Shown here: piece after piece, positions 8,192 through 18,268 of the stretch
Position numbering within the stretch: the stretch's first letter is position 1
How the letters are laid out: every line of letters starts with the position of its first letter
Translations under genes and position numbers: made by a program
DNA from: Vreelandella songnenensis
Lineage (GTDB): Bacteria; Pseudomonadota; Gammaproteobacteria; Pseudomonadales; Halomonadaceae
Direction of reading: 5' to 3'
Assembly: GCF_003002925.1 (NCBI RefSeq)
Contig: NZ_PVTK01000007.1
Span: 153,383-217,382 of the forward strand
Length of the DNA stretch: 64,000 bases
Notes under the pieces: model-generated
Databases searched by the model: none
What the model was told of the DNA's origin: nothing
What the model saw: only the letters and a program-made list of their open reading frames with translations

Positions 8192-9046
8192 ATGGCGTTT
8201 GAATCCACCGCTTCCTATATAGCCACCGATGCACTCAAACAGGCGGTGAATGCTGCCGTCATGCTCGAGCGCCCGCTGCTCATCAAGGGCGAGCCGGGCA
8301 CGGGCAAGACCCTGCTGGCCGAGGAGCTGGCGGCATCGCTTGACACTCAACTGATCACCTGGCACATCAAGTCCAGCACCAAGGCGGCCCAGGGGCTTTA
8401 CGAGTACGACGCGGTCAGCCGCCTGCGCGATTCGCAGCTTGGCGTCGAGGGTGTGGAAAACGTCGCCAACTACATCAAGCCCGGCAAGCTCTGGGAAGCG
8501 TTCACCGCCGGCGAGCGCGTCGTGCTGTTGATCGATGAGATCGACAAGGCGGATATCGAGTTTCCCAACGACCTGCTCCAGGAACTGGATCGCATGGAGT
8601 TTCACGTTTACGAGACCGGTGAAACCATCCGTGCCGAGAAGCGCCCGATCATCATCATCACGTCCAACAATGAAAAGGAACTGCCCGACGCCTTCCTGCG
8701 CCGCTGCTTCTTTCACTACATCGATTTCCCCGACCGCGATACGCTGCAGGCCATTGTCGATGTGCACTTCCCGGACATCGCCCCGCGTCTGGTCAGCGAA
8801 GCGCTGAACGTCTTTTTCGAGCTGCGCGACGCCCCCGGCCTGAAGAAAAAGCCTTCCACCTCGGAGCTGGTCGACTGGCTCAAACTGCTCATGGCCGACG
8901 AGCTTGCCCAGGAAGCGCTTTATCACCGCGACCCAGCCAAGGCTCTGCCGCCCATGGCCGGTGCACTGATAAAGAACGAGCAGGACACTCACCTGCTCGA
9001 ACGCCTGGCGTTCATGCTGCGCCGCCAGAAGAGCAGCGGGCGCTAA
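8192..9046 (+). CDS. MoxR-family AAA+ ATPase
   Basis: AAA+ ATPase of 284 residues, chaperone-like in this family, usually paired with a VWA protein. Walker A GEPGTGKT is at residues 33-40 and Walker B VLLIDEIDKA at about 111-120. Sensor 1 (ITSNNEKELPDAFLRRC) carries an arginine finger region. The frame is open further upstream to a TTG, but the ATG at 8192 is preferred because CGAGG lies six bases before it and MAFESTASYIATD is a typical family start. The VWA gene begins three bases after the stop. Confidence 0.92.
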   Translation: MAFESTASYIATDALKQAVNAAVMLERPLLIKGEPGTGKTLLAEELAASLDTQLITWHIKSSTKAAQGLYEYDAVSRLRDSQLGVEGVENVANYIKPGKLWEAFTAGERVVLLIDEIDKADIEFPNDLLQELDRMEFHVYETGETIRAEKRPIIIITSNNEKELPDAFLRRCFFHYIDFPDRDTLQAIVDVHFPDIAPRLVSEALNVFFELRDAPGLKKKPSTSELVDWLKLLMADELAQEALYHRDPAKALPPMAGALIKNEQDTHLLERLAFMLRRQKSSGR

Positions 9047-9049
9047 GCC

Positions 9050-10231
9050 ATGTTTATCGGCCTGTTTGATACCTTGAAGCGTGCTGGCGTGCCCGTTTCG
9101 CTGCGTGAACTGCTGGATCTTCATGCCGTGGTGGAGCGCGGCGTCGTGTTCGCCGATATGGAAGCGTTCTATCAGGTAGCGCGCACGGTGATGGTAAAGG
9201 ACGAGCGCTATTTCGACCGCTTCGATCGCGCCTTCTCGGCGTGGTTCGAAGGCCTTGAAGATATGGACGCCGCCATCGAAGCGCTGATTCCGCAAGAGTG
9301 GCTGCGCCGCGAATTTGAAAAGCAGCTGACGGAGGAAGAGAAAGCCAACATCGAATCCCTCGGCGGGCTCGAGGCGCTGATCGAGACGTTCAAGAAACGC
9401 CTGGAAGAGCAGAAAGAGCGCCACGCCGGGGGCAACAAGTGGATCGGTACCGGCGGCACCAGCCCGTTTGGTGCCTACGGCTACAATCCGGAAGGCATTC
9501 GCATCGGCCAGGACGGCTCGCGCCATCGCCGAGCCATCAAGGTGTGGGACGAGCGGCGCTTTCGCGACTACGACGACTCCCTGGAGCTTGGCACGCGCAA
9601 CATAAAGATGGCGCTGCGGCGGCTGCGCAAGTTTGCCCGCCAGGGTGCTCTTCAGGAGTTCGACGTAGACAGCACCATACGTGAAACCGCTCGCGACGCT
9701 GGCCTTCTCAACGTGCAGATGCGCCCGGAGCGACACAATGCTGTCAAGGTGCTGCTGTTTCTGGATGTAGGCGGCTCCATGGATGATCATATCCGCGTGT
9801 GTGAAGAGCTGTTTTCCGCGGCGCGCTCGGAGTTCAAGCATCTCGAGCACTACTACTTTCACAACTGCCTTTATGAAGGCGTGTGGAAGAATAATATGCG
9901 CCGGGGCAATGAGCGCATCCCCACCATGGAGGTCTTGAATACCTACAGTGCAGACTATCAGGTGGTGGTAGTCGGCGATGCAGCCATGTCACCCTATGAA
10001 GTGACCCATCCAGGTGGCAGCGTGGAGCATTTCAATGATGAGCCCGGCGGCGTATGGCTCAAGCGGCTATGCCAGGCCTTTCCGCGTCTGGCATGGCTCA
10101 ACCCCATGCCCACGCGCGCCTGGGAGTACACCTACTCCACCCAGCTGATTCAGGAAATCATCGATAGCCGCATGTATCCCATGACCCTGGAGGGGCTTGA
10201 AACCGCCATGCGCGAACTGGCCAGAAAGTAG
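9050..10231 (+). CDS. VWA domain-containing protein, CoxE-like
   Basis: Partner of the MoxR ATPase just upstream, 393 residues, probably cytoplasmic (no signal peptide). An N-terminal helical region contains a charged segment (about 90-130), followed by a C-terminal von Willebrand A fold. The metal-ion-dependent adhesion motif appears as DVGGSM at about 239-244, a variant of DxSxS with Gly in place of the first Ser. MoxR-CoxE pairs mature or insert cofactors into enzymes such as CO dehydrogenase. No such target enzyme lies in this window, so the client is unknown. Confidence 0.88.
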   Translation: MFIGLFDTLKRAGVPVSLRELLDLHAVVERGVVFADMEAFYQVARTVMVKDERYFDRFDRAFSAWFEGLEDMDAAIEALIPQEWLRREFEKQLTEEEKANIESLGGLEALIETFKKRLEEQKERHAGGNKWIGTGGTSPFGAYGYNPEGIRIGQDGSRHRRAIKVWDERRFRDYDDSLELGTRNIKMALRRLRKFARQGALQEFDVDSTIRETARDAGLLNVQMRPERHNAVKVLLFLDVGGSMDDHIRVCEELFSAARSEFKHLEHYYFHNCLYEGVWKNNMRRGNERIPTMEVLNTYSADYQVVVVGDAAMSPYEVTHPGGSVEHFNDEPGGVWLKRLCQAFPRLAWLNPMPTRAWEYTYSTQLIQEIIDSRMYPMTLEGLETAMRELARK

Positions 10232-10250
10232 CCTGCGCAGGCGGTCAACG

Positions 10251-10820
10251 TCAGGCCTTGATGCTGGAAGGAAACGCTTTGAGTCCGCTCAAAAAATCCT
10301 GCTTGGCGACCTCGAAAGCCTTGGCGTCATGCTTGAAGCGCCGCAGGATCAGCGCTTCATCCAGCGCCACCGTGGCTGCCAGCTCAGCAATACCGCCTGC
10401 CGGATGGCGCCCGCTCAAGCCAATGTGCGCGCCGTTATCGGCCTTGAACCAGCGCTTGATGCCACAGCCCTGATAGAACGCCTGCTGCTCGGGGCTATCC
10501 ACTTCCACCCGCAGCGGCGCCTTCAGCGTCAGCTCGCTGATCAAACGCTGCTTGGCCCCGTCGGATTCAAGCCCACAGGCATGGGTGATGGTCATGCCCT
10601 CACCCGCTTCATCGAGCACCAGCAGCGCCAGCGCCAGCGGCTTGCCGGTGTTATCCACGCCCGCCAGCAGGCGTGCCACTTCCTGTTTGAACAGCACATT
10701 GCGCGTGCCGGTAAAGACCACCAGCGGAGTCAATCCCGCTGCCTGGCCGTACACTTCAGCGCATAAGCGCGCCAGGCAGGCATCTCGCTGTCCCGCCTCT
10801 TTGATCTGAACTACCTTCAT
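10251..10820 (-). CDS. Hypothetical protein
   Basis: Unrecognised cytoplasmic protein of 189 residues. The start at 10820 (MKVVQIKEAG) is preferred to an upstream ATG because AAAGAGAG precedes it. A stretch near residue 112 (QQAFYQGCGIKRWF) is reminiscent of the C-terminal part of GNAT acetyltransferases, but no full acetyl-CoA motif is seen. It is convergent with the MoxR/VWA operon, 19 bases from its stop, and divergent from ridA. Confidence 0.7.
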   Translation of the reverse strand: MKVVQIKEAGQRDACLARLCAEVYGQAAGLTPLVVFTGTRNVLFKQEVARLLAGVDNTGKPLALALLVLDEAGEGMTITHACGLESDGAKQRLISELTLKAPLRVEVDSPEQQAFYQGCGIKRWFKADNGAHIGLSGRHPAGGIAELAATVALDEALILRRFKHDAKAFEVAKQDFLSGLKAFPSSIKA

Positions 10821-10981
10821 TACGCTCTCTTTACGCCGTTGCAATCGATATCAGCCACATTGATGCCCGCAAGCCTAGAGTAAACGGGCGCGCCGCACCA
10901 GCCACTATTAACCAATATGAACGCATTGGCCCTTACGTAGTCGCAAGAGGGTGCACCCGTTTTGGATGCCGAGGAGAATCA

Positions 10982-11374
10982 ATGCTTCAGTTCAATAACG
11001 ACCCGACCCTGCCCAAGCCAAGTTTTCCTGGAAGTCATATGGTGATGGACGATCACTATGTGTTCATCTCCGGGCTTACCGTGGCCGATCTTTCCAATGG
11101 CGATGCCGTGCGTGGCGATATCCAGGAAGAAACTCGCCTGATCATGCGCGCACTGCAACGCATGCTGGTGCAGGAAGAAGGCAGCCTGGCCGATGTGATC
11201 CGCGTCGACATTCACCTGACGGATCTTGGCGACATCAATAGCGTGGACGCCATTTACGCCGAGTTTTTTGAACCAGGCCGCTATCCGGCACGCACCTGTA
11301 CTGAATCAGCCCATCTGTGTGGTGGTGGCAGTATTGAAATCACCATGATGGCCAAGCGCGCCACACATGATTAA
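10982..11374 (+). CDS. RidA-family protein (YjgF/YER057c/UK114)
   Basis: Small trimeric family whose RidA members hydrolyse reactive enamine/imine intermediates of PLP enzymes; 130 residues. [11 protein letters not shown] near the N-terminus, [14 protein letters not shown] and the C-terminal [20 protein letters not shown] region with the substrate-binding Arg of the family (PART) are all present. Ribosome-binding site GAGGAG is seven bases upstream. The stop overlaps the stop of convergent cobQ by three bases. Confidence 0.88.
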   Translation: MLQFNNDPTLPKPSFPGSHMVMDDHYVFISGLTVADLSNGDAVRGDIQEETRLIMRALQRMLVQEEGSLADVIRVDIHLTDLGDINSVDAIYAEFFEPGRYPARTCTESAHLCGGGSIEITMMAKRATHD

Positions 11375-12822
11375 GCGCGCCCTACAAGTGACAAGATCTC
11401 ACTGATGTCCAGGTGGGTTTCCAACGTATCGGCAAGCCGGTCAAGCTCCCGCTCGCGGTGAGCCAGGTAATCCACCAGCAGCGCTTCAGCAAGCCCCAGG
11501 CGTTTTAAAAGCGCCTGGCACGCCTGCGCATGATCGAACAGGCCGTGCAGGTAAGTGCCCAGCACCTGGCGGTCTTCACTGATGGCACCATCCTGATGAG
11601 TCCCCAGATCGAACAACGGCTTTTCAAGCGCAGGCCCTCTGCTGACGCCATTGTGAATCTCATAACCGGTTACCTGCGCCGTATCGCCCGCCAGCACGCC
11701 GTTGACGTTGCGCAGTTGCTTGCCTGCCACCATGCGAGTGGTCAAGGGCAACAACCCTAACCCTTGTACTCTTCCGGGCGTGCCCTCCAGGCCTTCAGCG
11801 TCTTCTACCCACTCCCCCAGCATCTGAAAGCCACCGCAAATGCCTAACACTTTCCCCCCGTAGCGCAGATGCCGCTGGATAGCCGCTTCCCAGCCCTGGC
11901 GCTTGAGCCAGGCAAGGTCGCTGGCGGTACTTTTACTGCCGGGCAGAATGATCACATCGGCGGGGGGAATCGGCTGGCCAGGACCCACCATATGCAGCGC
12001 CACCTGAGGGTGCAGGCGAAGCGGGTCGAAATCGGTATGGTTGCTGATGCGCGGCAACGCAGGCACGACGACGTCAAGCAGTGCCTCCCGGGGTGAATGG
12101 CGGGTCAGGCCCACGCTATCCTCGGCATCCAGCAGTAGCCCTTGAAGATACGGCAAGGTGCCGAAAACGCGTTTGCCGGTTCGCGATTCTAGCCACTCAA
12201 GGCCCGGCGCCAGCAGCCCTATATCGCCGCGAAAGCGGTTCACGATAAATCCGCGGGTACGCGCCTGTTCACTGCTACTCAGCAGTTCGAGCGTGCCGAC
12301 CAGTTGCGCAAACACGCCGCCCCGGTCAATGTCGCCAACCAGCAGCACCGGGCAATCGGCCGCTTCGGCAAAGCCCATATTGGCGATATCGCCCTTGCGC
12401 AGGTTGATCTCGGCGGGGCTGCCCGCGCCTTCGGCAATGATGATATCAAAGCGGGATTCAAGCGCCTGCCAGGCGGCCATCACACTCTCTTTGGCGGTTT
12501 CTTTGAACGCGTGATAGTCAAGCGCATCCATGTGCCCATGGACCTTGCCCCGCAGAATCACCTGGGAGCCGCGGTCGCTTTCCGGCTTGAGCAGTACAGG
12601 GTTCATGTCGCTATGCGGGGCAACGCCTGCCGCCTGAGCCTGCAAGGCGGTCGAGCGGCCAATTTCACCGCCATCGATCGTGACGGCACTATTGAGCGCC
12701 ATGTTCTGAGGCTTGAACGGCGCCACGCTAAAACCGCGGCGCTGCAATACCCGGCAAAGCCCTGCTACCACCGTGCTTTTTCCCGCATCGGAAGTAGTGC
12801 CTTGAATCATTAGGGTGGGCAT
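11371..12822 (-). CDS. cobQ: Cobyric acid synthase CobQ (adenosylcobyrinic acid a,c-diamide amidotransferase)
   Basis: Glutamine-dependent enzyme that amidates four carboxylates (b, d, e, g) of adenosylcobyrinic acid a,c-diamide, 483 residues. The N-terminal ATP-binding domain has the DAGKST loop (about 10-15) and [13 protein letters not shown]. The C-terminal class I glutamine amidotransferase domain has the nucleophile Cys in [10 protein letters not shown] and His in TYLHGLFD. The start at 12822 (MPTLMIQG) is chosen on homology; the frame is open 26 codons further upstream. It is separated by 28 kb from the main cobalamin cluster. The 3' end overlaps that of ridA. Confidence 0.93.
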   Translation of the reverse strand: MPTLMIQGTTSDAGKSTVVAGLCRVLQRRGFSVAPFKPQNMALNSAVTIDGGEIGRSTALQAQAAGVAPHSDMNPVLLKPESDRGSQVILRGKVHGHMDALDYHAFKETAKESVMAAWQALESRFDIIIAEGAGSPAEINLRKGDIANMGFAEAADCPVLLVGDIDRGGVFAQLVGTLELLSSSEQARTRGFIVNRFRGDIGLLAPGLEWLESRTGKRVFGTLPYLQGLLLDAEDSVGLTRHSPREALLDVVVPALPRISNHTDFDPLRLHPQVALHMVGPGQPIPPADVIILPGSKSTASDLAWLKRQGWEAAIQRHLRYGGKVLGICGGFQMLGEWVEDAEGLEGTPGRVQGLGLLPLTTRMVAGKQLRNVNGVLAGDTAQVTGYEIHNGVSRGPALEKPLFDLGTHQDGAISEDRQVLGTYLHGLFDHAQACQALLKRLGLAEALLVDYLAHRERELDRLADTLETHLDISEILSLVGRA

Positions 12823-12911
12823 GCGCCGGCTCCGCGTTTTATAGGCTTGAAAGAGGCGAAACTTTAGCGAGCGCTCTACCAGGATGCAATGCGCTGACAC
12901 ACGAGGTTTCA

Positions 12912-12951
12912 GAAAAAAGAAAGGCCCGAGCCCGGCACAGGGGATCAGGCC
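12912..12951 (-). terminator. Intrinsic terminator downstream of the S8 protease gene
   Basis: An eleven-pair stem (12923-12933 with 12941-12951; one mismatch and one G-U pair) with a seven-base loop is followed on the minus strand by TTTCTTTTTT. It lies about 75 bases after the stop of the minus-strand S8 protease gene and upstream of cobQ, so cobQ is probably transcribed separately. Confidence 0.75.
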
Positions 12952-13027
12952 ATTAATGCGCTCTGCATAAACCGCCCACAGGGCTGGCTCGCTATGCAGA
13001 TATCGTGCTTATATCCTTGCTGACAAT

Positions 13028-15244
13028 TTACAGCAGGGTAGAGAAGCTCACCATTCCAGCGGTATCAGAGGATGCATCAGCATCGTGCCCGGGTTCAAGC
13101 GTATGTAACAGGTTGAACTGCCAGCGGGTATTGGCGCTGGGCGAATACGTATAACCGAACTCGATATCCACCTGACGGCCCGAAGGCGAAAGCTGCGCTT
13201 CGCGCTCTTCGCGGATAACACCGCCATCCAGCGTGCGTCCTACCGGCACATCAAGGGTGGCAATACCACTTTCGATACGCAGCGGCTGCTGTAGTGAAAA
13301 TGCTGCCCGTTCGTTGTCGTCCTGCCACTGCAATCCCATGGCTACTTTCTGCGCACGAATATCGCGCAGATGCGCCAGCAGGCCGTTGCCTTCAGCGTCT
13401 CCACGGCCCTGTTCGAACTCGGCAAACGAGCTTATTCCATTGCCGTGCTGGGCTTGCAGGGTAATACCTGCAAAGGTCATTTCGTTACGCTCGCCCAGGC
13501 CCAAGGCACCCGAACCGCTCGCGCCCATCAAGCCATTGCGCTCTTGCAGGCGGCCGACCTGGGTCGTCATGCTCAGCGCCGGCGATAGCTGCCACTGGAA
13601 GCCGACATCAGAACGGTTGGCCTGGTAGTCACGATCATTGGTGGTCTCAAGCTCGTTACCGGCCCAGTGCGTGGCGATAAAACTCAGGGTATCACCCAGT
13701 GCATAATTCGCTTTTACGCCGTTAACGCTATCCAGCGACTGAGTAAGTGCAGACCCGCTCTGGAAAGAGATCATCGGCATCATGCCCGACTCAGCGTAGG
13801 CGCTCATCGGGCTTGCCTGAGAGCCTGCAAAGTTGAAGGCGCTCAATGAAGCGTTACCCAGTGCACCGTCAAAGCGGCTGCTCAGCAGATCACCGGCACC
13901 GTTGATGCTGGACGTGAAGCTATAAGGCCCCATGCTGACCGACTCCGTTTGCAAGGAGGCGGACGAGTATTGGGTCAACTGCTCCATCTGGCTACGCAGC
14001 TGTGTTGCGCGCTGTGTACGCGGCTGGGCGCGCCCGCTCAAATTGACCTGATAGTCGCGGCCCAGACTGTCAAAGGCGGCCACGTTATCCAGCGCGCCTG
14101 CTTCGCTCAGCGACTTGCCGAAGGCGCTTGACAACAGTATCTCAGAGCGCTCTGCCAGCTCGCCACCCGCCGCTACCTGCTCGCTTTGTGCCACTACGAG
14201 CTCACCCTCGGGCGCCAGAGCTGCATTGATGTCGGCAATACCCTGGCCAAGGTAGTAGGTGCCACAGTTGGTCGTTGCCTGGCTTCCGCAATCGTTTTGA
14301 GCAAACAGTGCGCTATCCTGACTGGCCGTATCCAGCAACCGCTTACTGGCCTGCTGGGCGTTCAAGTGCGGCCAGCGCGCCAGAATGCCCGCCGCGTACT
14401 CGGAAATACGCGCGGCAGAAAACGATGTACCCTGAGCGTTTACCTGTCGATGCACGTAGTCAGTGGCAATTGCCCGTTCCTGCAAGCGCGTATCATCGCC
14501 CGGGTAGGAACTCGAGGGATGGATATTGCCATCGGGGGTCGTGCCCACGGCAATCAGCATCATGTTGTAAAGCTCAGGGTAGCTTTCATAAATCGGCCGC
14601 CCTTCTGTCTGCATGGCCGTTCCCTCATTGCCGGCGCTGATAACGTAAACAGCGCCGCTGCCGCCGTTGGCGTTGACCACCTGATCAAGAGACTGCCGGG
14701 CCGTTACGCCGTTAAACGCAAGGCGCGGGTCACTGGCCAGGTAGCGCTTGGAAAAGCTTGCATTGATAACGCGAGCGCCCCGCTCGGCGGCTTCGCCTAC
14801 GGCATAGTTGATCGCGCTGCTGCGGTTGACGCCATCCTGCTCGACCTTGATCAGATCAAGCCGTGCGTTACCCAACGTGCCGCCCGTAATGACCGATGCA
14901 ACGGCGTTACCATGCCATTCGTTACCACCGCTCACGTCAGTACTGTTGGTATGAACATTTAACGTATCAATGACCAGATGGTTATTGGTTAAATTTTCAA
15001 CATCAAACGCGCTATCGACCACGGCCAATCGGATGTCAGTAGATAGCGTTACGCTTTCTTTTTTACTGGCCACCATCATGGGGGCAATAGTGGCAGGTTG
15101 CATGACGGGGGCAGCGTTATGAATCCCCAAGTTAGGGTCACTTTCACCAGTGCCACCACCACCGCCACCAGAACTACATCCAGCTATCGAGATAGTGCCC
15201 AGTGCCATTCCAATGGCCAAGACAAGGGGATGCCGGTTACCCAT
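13028..15244 (-). CDS. Surface lipoprotein subtilisin (S8 peptidase), NalP-like autotransporter
   Basis: Exported serine protease of 738 residues. The signal peptide ends in a lipobox (IAGC, lipidated Cys23) followed by a poly-glycine run, as in Neisseria NalP. The S8 domain spans about 70-345. The catalytic triad is Asp77 (AVVDSAFD), His111 (EWHGNAVAS) and Ser274 (QGTSFSA), with the oxyanion Asn206 (ISAGNEG). From about residue 430 the protein is rich in alternating polar/hydrophobic strands, consistent with a passenger end and an outer-membrane barrel. The last residues are VSFSTLL, without the usual terminal aromatic, so the barrel assignment is inference. The gene has its own terminator. 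Confidence 0.85.
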   Translation of the reverse strand: MGNRHPLVLAIGMALGTISIAGCSSGGGGGGTGESDPNLGIHNAAPVMQPATIAPMMVASKKESVTLSTDIRLAVVDSAFDVENLTNNHLVIDTLNVHTNSTDVSGGNEWHGNAVASVITGGTLGNARLDLIKVEQDGVNRSSAINYAVGEAAERGARVINASFSKRYLASDPRLAFNGVTARQSLDQVVNANGGSGAVYVISAGNEGTAMQTEGRPIYESYPELYNMMLIAVGTTPDGNIHPSSSYPGDDTRLQERAIATDYVHRQVNAQGTSFSAARISEYAAGILARWPHLNAQQASKRLLDTASQDSALFAQNDCGSQATTNCGTYYLGQGIADINAALAPEGELVVAQSEQVAAGGELAERSEILLSSAFGKSLSEAGALDNVAAFDSLGRDYQVNLSGRAQPRTQRATQLRSQMEQLTQYSSASLQTESVSMGPYSFTSSINGAGDLLSSRFDGALGNASLSAFNFAGSQASPMSAYAESGMMPMISFQSGSALTQSLDSVNGVKANYALGDTLSFIATHWAGNELETTNDRDYQANRSDVGFQWQLSPALSMTTQVGRLQERNGLMGASGSGALGLGERNEMTFAGITLQAQHGNGISSFAEFEQGRGDAEGNGLLAHLRDIRAQKVAMGLQWQDDNERAAFSLQQPLRIESGIATLDVPVGRTLDGGVIREEREAQLSPSGRQVDIEFGYTYSPSANTRWQFNLLHTLEPGHDADASSDTAGMVSFSTLL

Positions 15245-15774
15245 AAAAAGGCACCTGCAGGGAGACTTTAAAAGTCATGTTTATTTACGCTCGCTAATAG
15301 GTAGGGCATCGGGGAGGATGCGCAGGCATTAAACAATAACTTTAAAAACCCGGCAACATATACTTTGCAAAAAGACTAAAAAACTTTATTAAAAAAATAA
15401 TGATTAAAAATACCAATCACGAGAATTGGAATTTGTTATCGAATAAAATAAAAAACAATAAAAGAGAACAAATAACCAGCTAACTAAATTATTAAAAATT
15501 TATTAAAATCAAAGAGCTTTAAAACATAATACTTTTAGACACAAAAAAACAAAGCAAAATAAAAAGCATGTCCACTTTTTTTAAGAAAAAATATAAAATC
15601 GATAAATACGAACGAATAATTCGAAAAAAAAGAAAGTTATTTTTATATTAAAGTTTGAATGCCTGCGGCCGATATCAAGCATCTTTGTTTCTTCAGAAAA
15701 GGCTTAAGAAGACATGAACTCTTTTTTCAGCTAAAGTAGCCGTTTTTATCGGTTCATTACTAAAGCGGCATTAA
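15245..15774. other. Very AT-rich intergenic region between divergent genes
   Basis: About 530 bases with no credible gene on either strand; bases 15330-15660 are mostly A and T, in contrast to the GC-rich surroundings. It must hold the promoters of the minus-strand S8 protease and the plus-strand glutaminase. Many TATAAT-like matches occur, so no single promoter can be assigned. Such sequence is a typical target for xenogeneic silencers (H-NS or MvaT type); that role is inference. Confidence 0.5.
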
Positions 15775-16695
15775 ATGCAAGAACTACTCAATGAAATCGC
15801 CGAAGCGATGGCGACCAAGACCGAGCGCGGCAAGGTTGCCGACTACATTCCTGAACTTGCTCATGTCGACCCCAACCGGTTTGCCATTTCCCTTGCTACC
15901 GTCAATGGCGAGCGCTACTCGGCAGGCTGTGCGGCGGCACCGTTCTCCATTCAAAGCATTTCAAAGGTATTCACGCTTACCATTGCCCTTGGCAAGATGG
16001 GCGATGCGCTTTGGGCAAACGTAGGGCGCGAGCCATCCGGCGACCCGTTCAACTCCATCGTTCAGCTTGAGCATGAAGGCGGCAAACCGCGTAATCCCTT
16101 CATCAATGCCGGCGCTATCGCCGTCGTCGATGCCATCATGATGGGCCACGAGCCCAAGGAAACGCTCGCCGAGCTTCTCAACTTTGTGCGCTATATCGCG
16201 GATGACGAGAGTATCTGCTTTGACCATACGGTCGCCGCTTCCGAAATGGCCCACCGCGACCGTAACGCCTCCCTCGCCCATTTCATGAAAGCCTTCGGCC
16301 GCCTGCGTCACGATGTAGACAAGGTGCTGGGTACCTATTTCCATCAATGCGCGATCGCCATGAGCTGCGAACAGCTTGCCCACGCGGGGCTCTTTCTAGC
16401 CTCCGACGGCGTCAACCAACCCAGCAATATACGCGTGGTTTCCCCCCAGCGCGCACGCCGTATCAACTCGCTGATGATGATGTGCGGCCACTATGACGCC
16501 TCGGGCGAATTCGCCTTTCGGGTCGGGCTGCCGGGTAAAAGCGGGGTGGGCGGCGGCATTCTGGCCATTGCGCCAGGCCAGGGCGCTATCGCCGTTTGGT
16601 CGCCGGGTCTTGATGAGTATGGTAATAGCCTGCTGGGCACAGAAGCGCTTGAAATGTTTGTTCAGCGTACCGGCTGGTCGGTGTTTGGGCACTGA
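15775..16695 (+). CDS. glsA: Glutaminase
   Basis: Hydrolyses L-glutamine to glutamate and ammonia; 306 residues, the usual length for the bacterial serine-dependent glutaminase family (GlsA/GlsB). The beta-lactamase-like fold is shown by the catalytic Ser61-Ile-Ser-Lys64 motif (QSISKVF). NPFINAGAI and the C-terminal [11 protein letters not shown] segment, which forms part of the active site, are intact. The start codon lies directly after an AT-rich leader. It is a single gene. In halophiles it may help acid tolerance or glutamate pools, which is inference. Confidence 0.93.
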   Translation: MQELLNEIAEAMATKTERGKVADYIPELAHVDPNRFAISLATVNGERYSAGCAAAPFSIQSISKVFTLTIALGKMGDALWANVGREPSGDPFNSIVQLEHEGGKPRNPFINAGAIAVVDAIMMGHEPKETLAELLNFVRYIADDESICFDHTVAASEMAHRDRNASLAHFMKAFGRLRHDVDKVLGTYFHQCAIAMSCEQLAHAGLFLASDGVNQPSNIRVVSPQRARRINSLMMMCGHYDASGEFAFRVGLPGKSGVGGGILAIAPGQGAIAVWSPGLDEYGNSLLGTEALEMFVQRTGWSVFGH

Positions 16696-16720
16696 GCCAG
16701 CCGTCTAGCACCACAGCGAG

Positions 16721-17233
16721 TTACGCGGACAGTTGCTCAAGATATGCCTGGTAAACCGCCAGATCAGCGTCGGAAAAGCAGCAGAACGTGACCGCCTCAA
16801 CAGCAGTGCACTGTTTCAGCGCCTCACTTACCGTTGAGACGGCAATACGTGCAGCGTCTTCGATAGGATAGCGGTATACGCCAGTGCTTATGCTTGGAAA
16901 TGCCACCGTGCGAGCACCAGCAGATTCCGCCAATGCCATGGCGCGCTGATAGCACGATGCCAACAGGTCAGCTTCACCGCGTGTGCCACCATGCCATACC
17001 GGGCCAACCGTATGGATGATATAGCGTGCCGGTAGCTTAAACCCTTCGGTGAGCTTTGCGTCTCCGGTCGGGCATCCGCCCAGCGTTCGACAGGTTTCAA
17101 GCAGCTCAGGTCCTGCTGCTCGATGAATGGCGCCGTCCACCCCGCCGCCACCCAGTAGTGACGTATTGGCAGCGTTGACGATGGCATCAACATTGAGGGT
17201 CGTAATATCGGCTTGAATGGCAGTGATGTTCAT
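16721..17233 (-). CDS. ymdB: Macrodomain protein, O-acetyl-ADP-ribose deacetylase type
   Basis: Stand-alone macrodomain of 170 residues, YmdB/MacroD-like, which binds ADP-ribose and removes O-acetyl or mono-ADP-ribosyl groups. The hallmark [20 protein letters not shown] (residues 16-35) carries the Asn and Asp of the active site. The second loop is ISTGVYRYP. It lies 19 bases downstream of an Ada-like DNA-repair gene on the same strand, so the two may be co-transcribed. Confidence 0.9.
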   Translation of the reverse strand: MNITAIQADITTLNVDAIVNAANTSLLGGGGVDGAIHRAAGPELLETCRTLGGCPTGDAKLTEGFKLPARYIIHTVGPVWHGGTRGEADLLASCYQRAMALAESAGARTVAFPSISTGVYRYPIEDAARIAVSTVSEALKQCTAVEAVTFCCFSDADLAVYQAYLEQLSA

Positions 17234-17252
17234 TTACAGCCTCCGTGAGTCG

Positions 17253-18116
17253 CTAGTGGATGGTTAACAGCTCGGGTTCAGACACGGGTGTTTGCATCTG
17301 GGCAATCTCCCAGGCTTGCACCATCTGCTTTTTAGGTAGACCCCAGCGGTAACCACCCAGTGCACCGCTTTGTTGAATAACTCTGTGGCAGGGAATCCAT
17401 AGCGCAATGGGATTAGCCCCCACCGCATTACCCACGGCTCGCGACGACTTAGGCATGCCCAATGCCTGAGCAATATGCGTATAGCTTGCCAGCTGCCCTT
17501 CAGGAATGGTGAGCAGCGCCCGCCATACGGCCACCTGGAAATTGGTACCGGTCACGTGAAGCGCTAACGTACCGGGCTCGGCTTTCGGCGCTGCAAATAA
17601 CGCATCGACCACATACGCCGTCGCCTCAGGGCGATGATGGAGCGTACTTCGCGGCCACTCCCTGGCAAGTCGCGCCAGCAGTTCATCGGCGCTGGTAGCA
17701 TCCACAAAGCCCATTCGACAAATGCCGCGCGGGGTTGTCGCTACCAGCACGCTACCCAAGGGCGTTGCGTGCACACCGTACTCGATACATACGCCTTCCC
17801 CCTGACGCTTGTGCTCGCCAGGGGTAACCGCTTCCAACTGAACGAAATGATCGTAAAGCCGTGAGCCGCCGCTCAGCCCAAGCTCATGGGCAACATCGAG
17901 CAATGCACGCGGCTCCTTTAACAATCGCTTGGCTCGCTCAAGTGTCAACGCCTGCAAAAAGCGCTTGGGCGAAACGCCCGCATAGCGGCAGAACAGGCGC
18001 TGAAAGTGATAGGCGCTCAAGTGAACGTGAGCCGCCACCTCATCAAGGCTGGGCTGAAGCACTGCCCGCTCCACCATGTACGCCATGGCCTTCTCGATAC
18101 GCGCATAATCATCCAT
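17253..18116 (-). CDS. Ada-like methylated-DNA-protein cysteine methyltransferase with AraC domain
   Basis: Fusion of an AraC-type DNA-binding domain (residues 1-105) and an O6-alkylguanine-DNA alkyltransferase domain (about 115-270), 287 residues. The acceptor cysteine is Cys243 in IPCHRVI. The N-terminal zinc/Cys69 domain of E. coli Ada, which senses phosphotriesters, is absent, as in many proteobacterial Ada-like proteins. Start at 18116 (MDDYARIE) is preferred over the frame start at 18146 because AGGAG lies six bases upstream. The macrodomain gene follows. Confidence 0.9.
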   Translation of the reverse strand: MDDYARIEKAMAYMVERAVLQPSLDEVAAHVHLSAYHFQRLFCRYAGVSPKRFLQALTLERAKRLLKEPRALLDVAHELGLSGGSRLYDHFVQLEAVTPGEHKRQGEGVCIEYGVHATPLGSVLVATTPRGICRMGFVDATSADELLARLAREWPRSTLHHRPEATAYVVDALFAAPKAEPGTLALHVTGTNFQVAVWRALLTIPEGQLASYTHIAQALGMPKSSRAVGNAVGANPIALWIPCHRVIQQSGALGGYRWGLPKKQMVQAWEIAQMQTPVSEPELLTIH

Positions 18117-18268
18117 CGAAAGCTCCTGACAGTTCCCAGTCATCACAGATTACGCGCCTGCACGCCCGCTGCCGACCCGAATCTTGCGCAGTGGCAACCC
18201 CACATAAATTTTATTCAATACACGTCACCCAGGGCGCAGCAAAATCCCTCCACATCTGGAGGATTACC

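Noticed and set aside
8171..9862. 563-codon open frame antisense to the MoxR and VWA genes
   Set aside because: It mirrors the codon structure of two clear genes on the other strand and its translation has no known motif; a GC-rich shadow.
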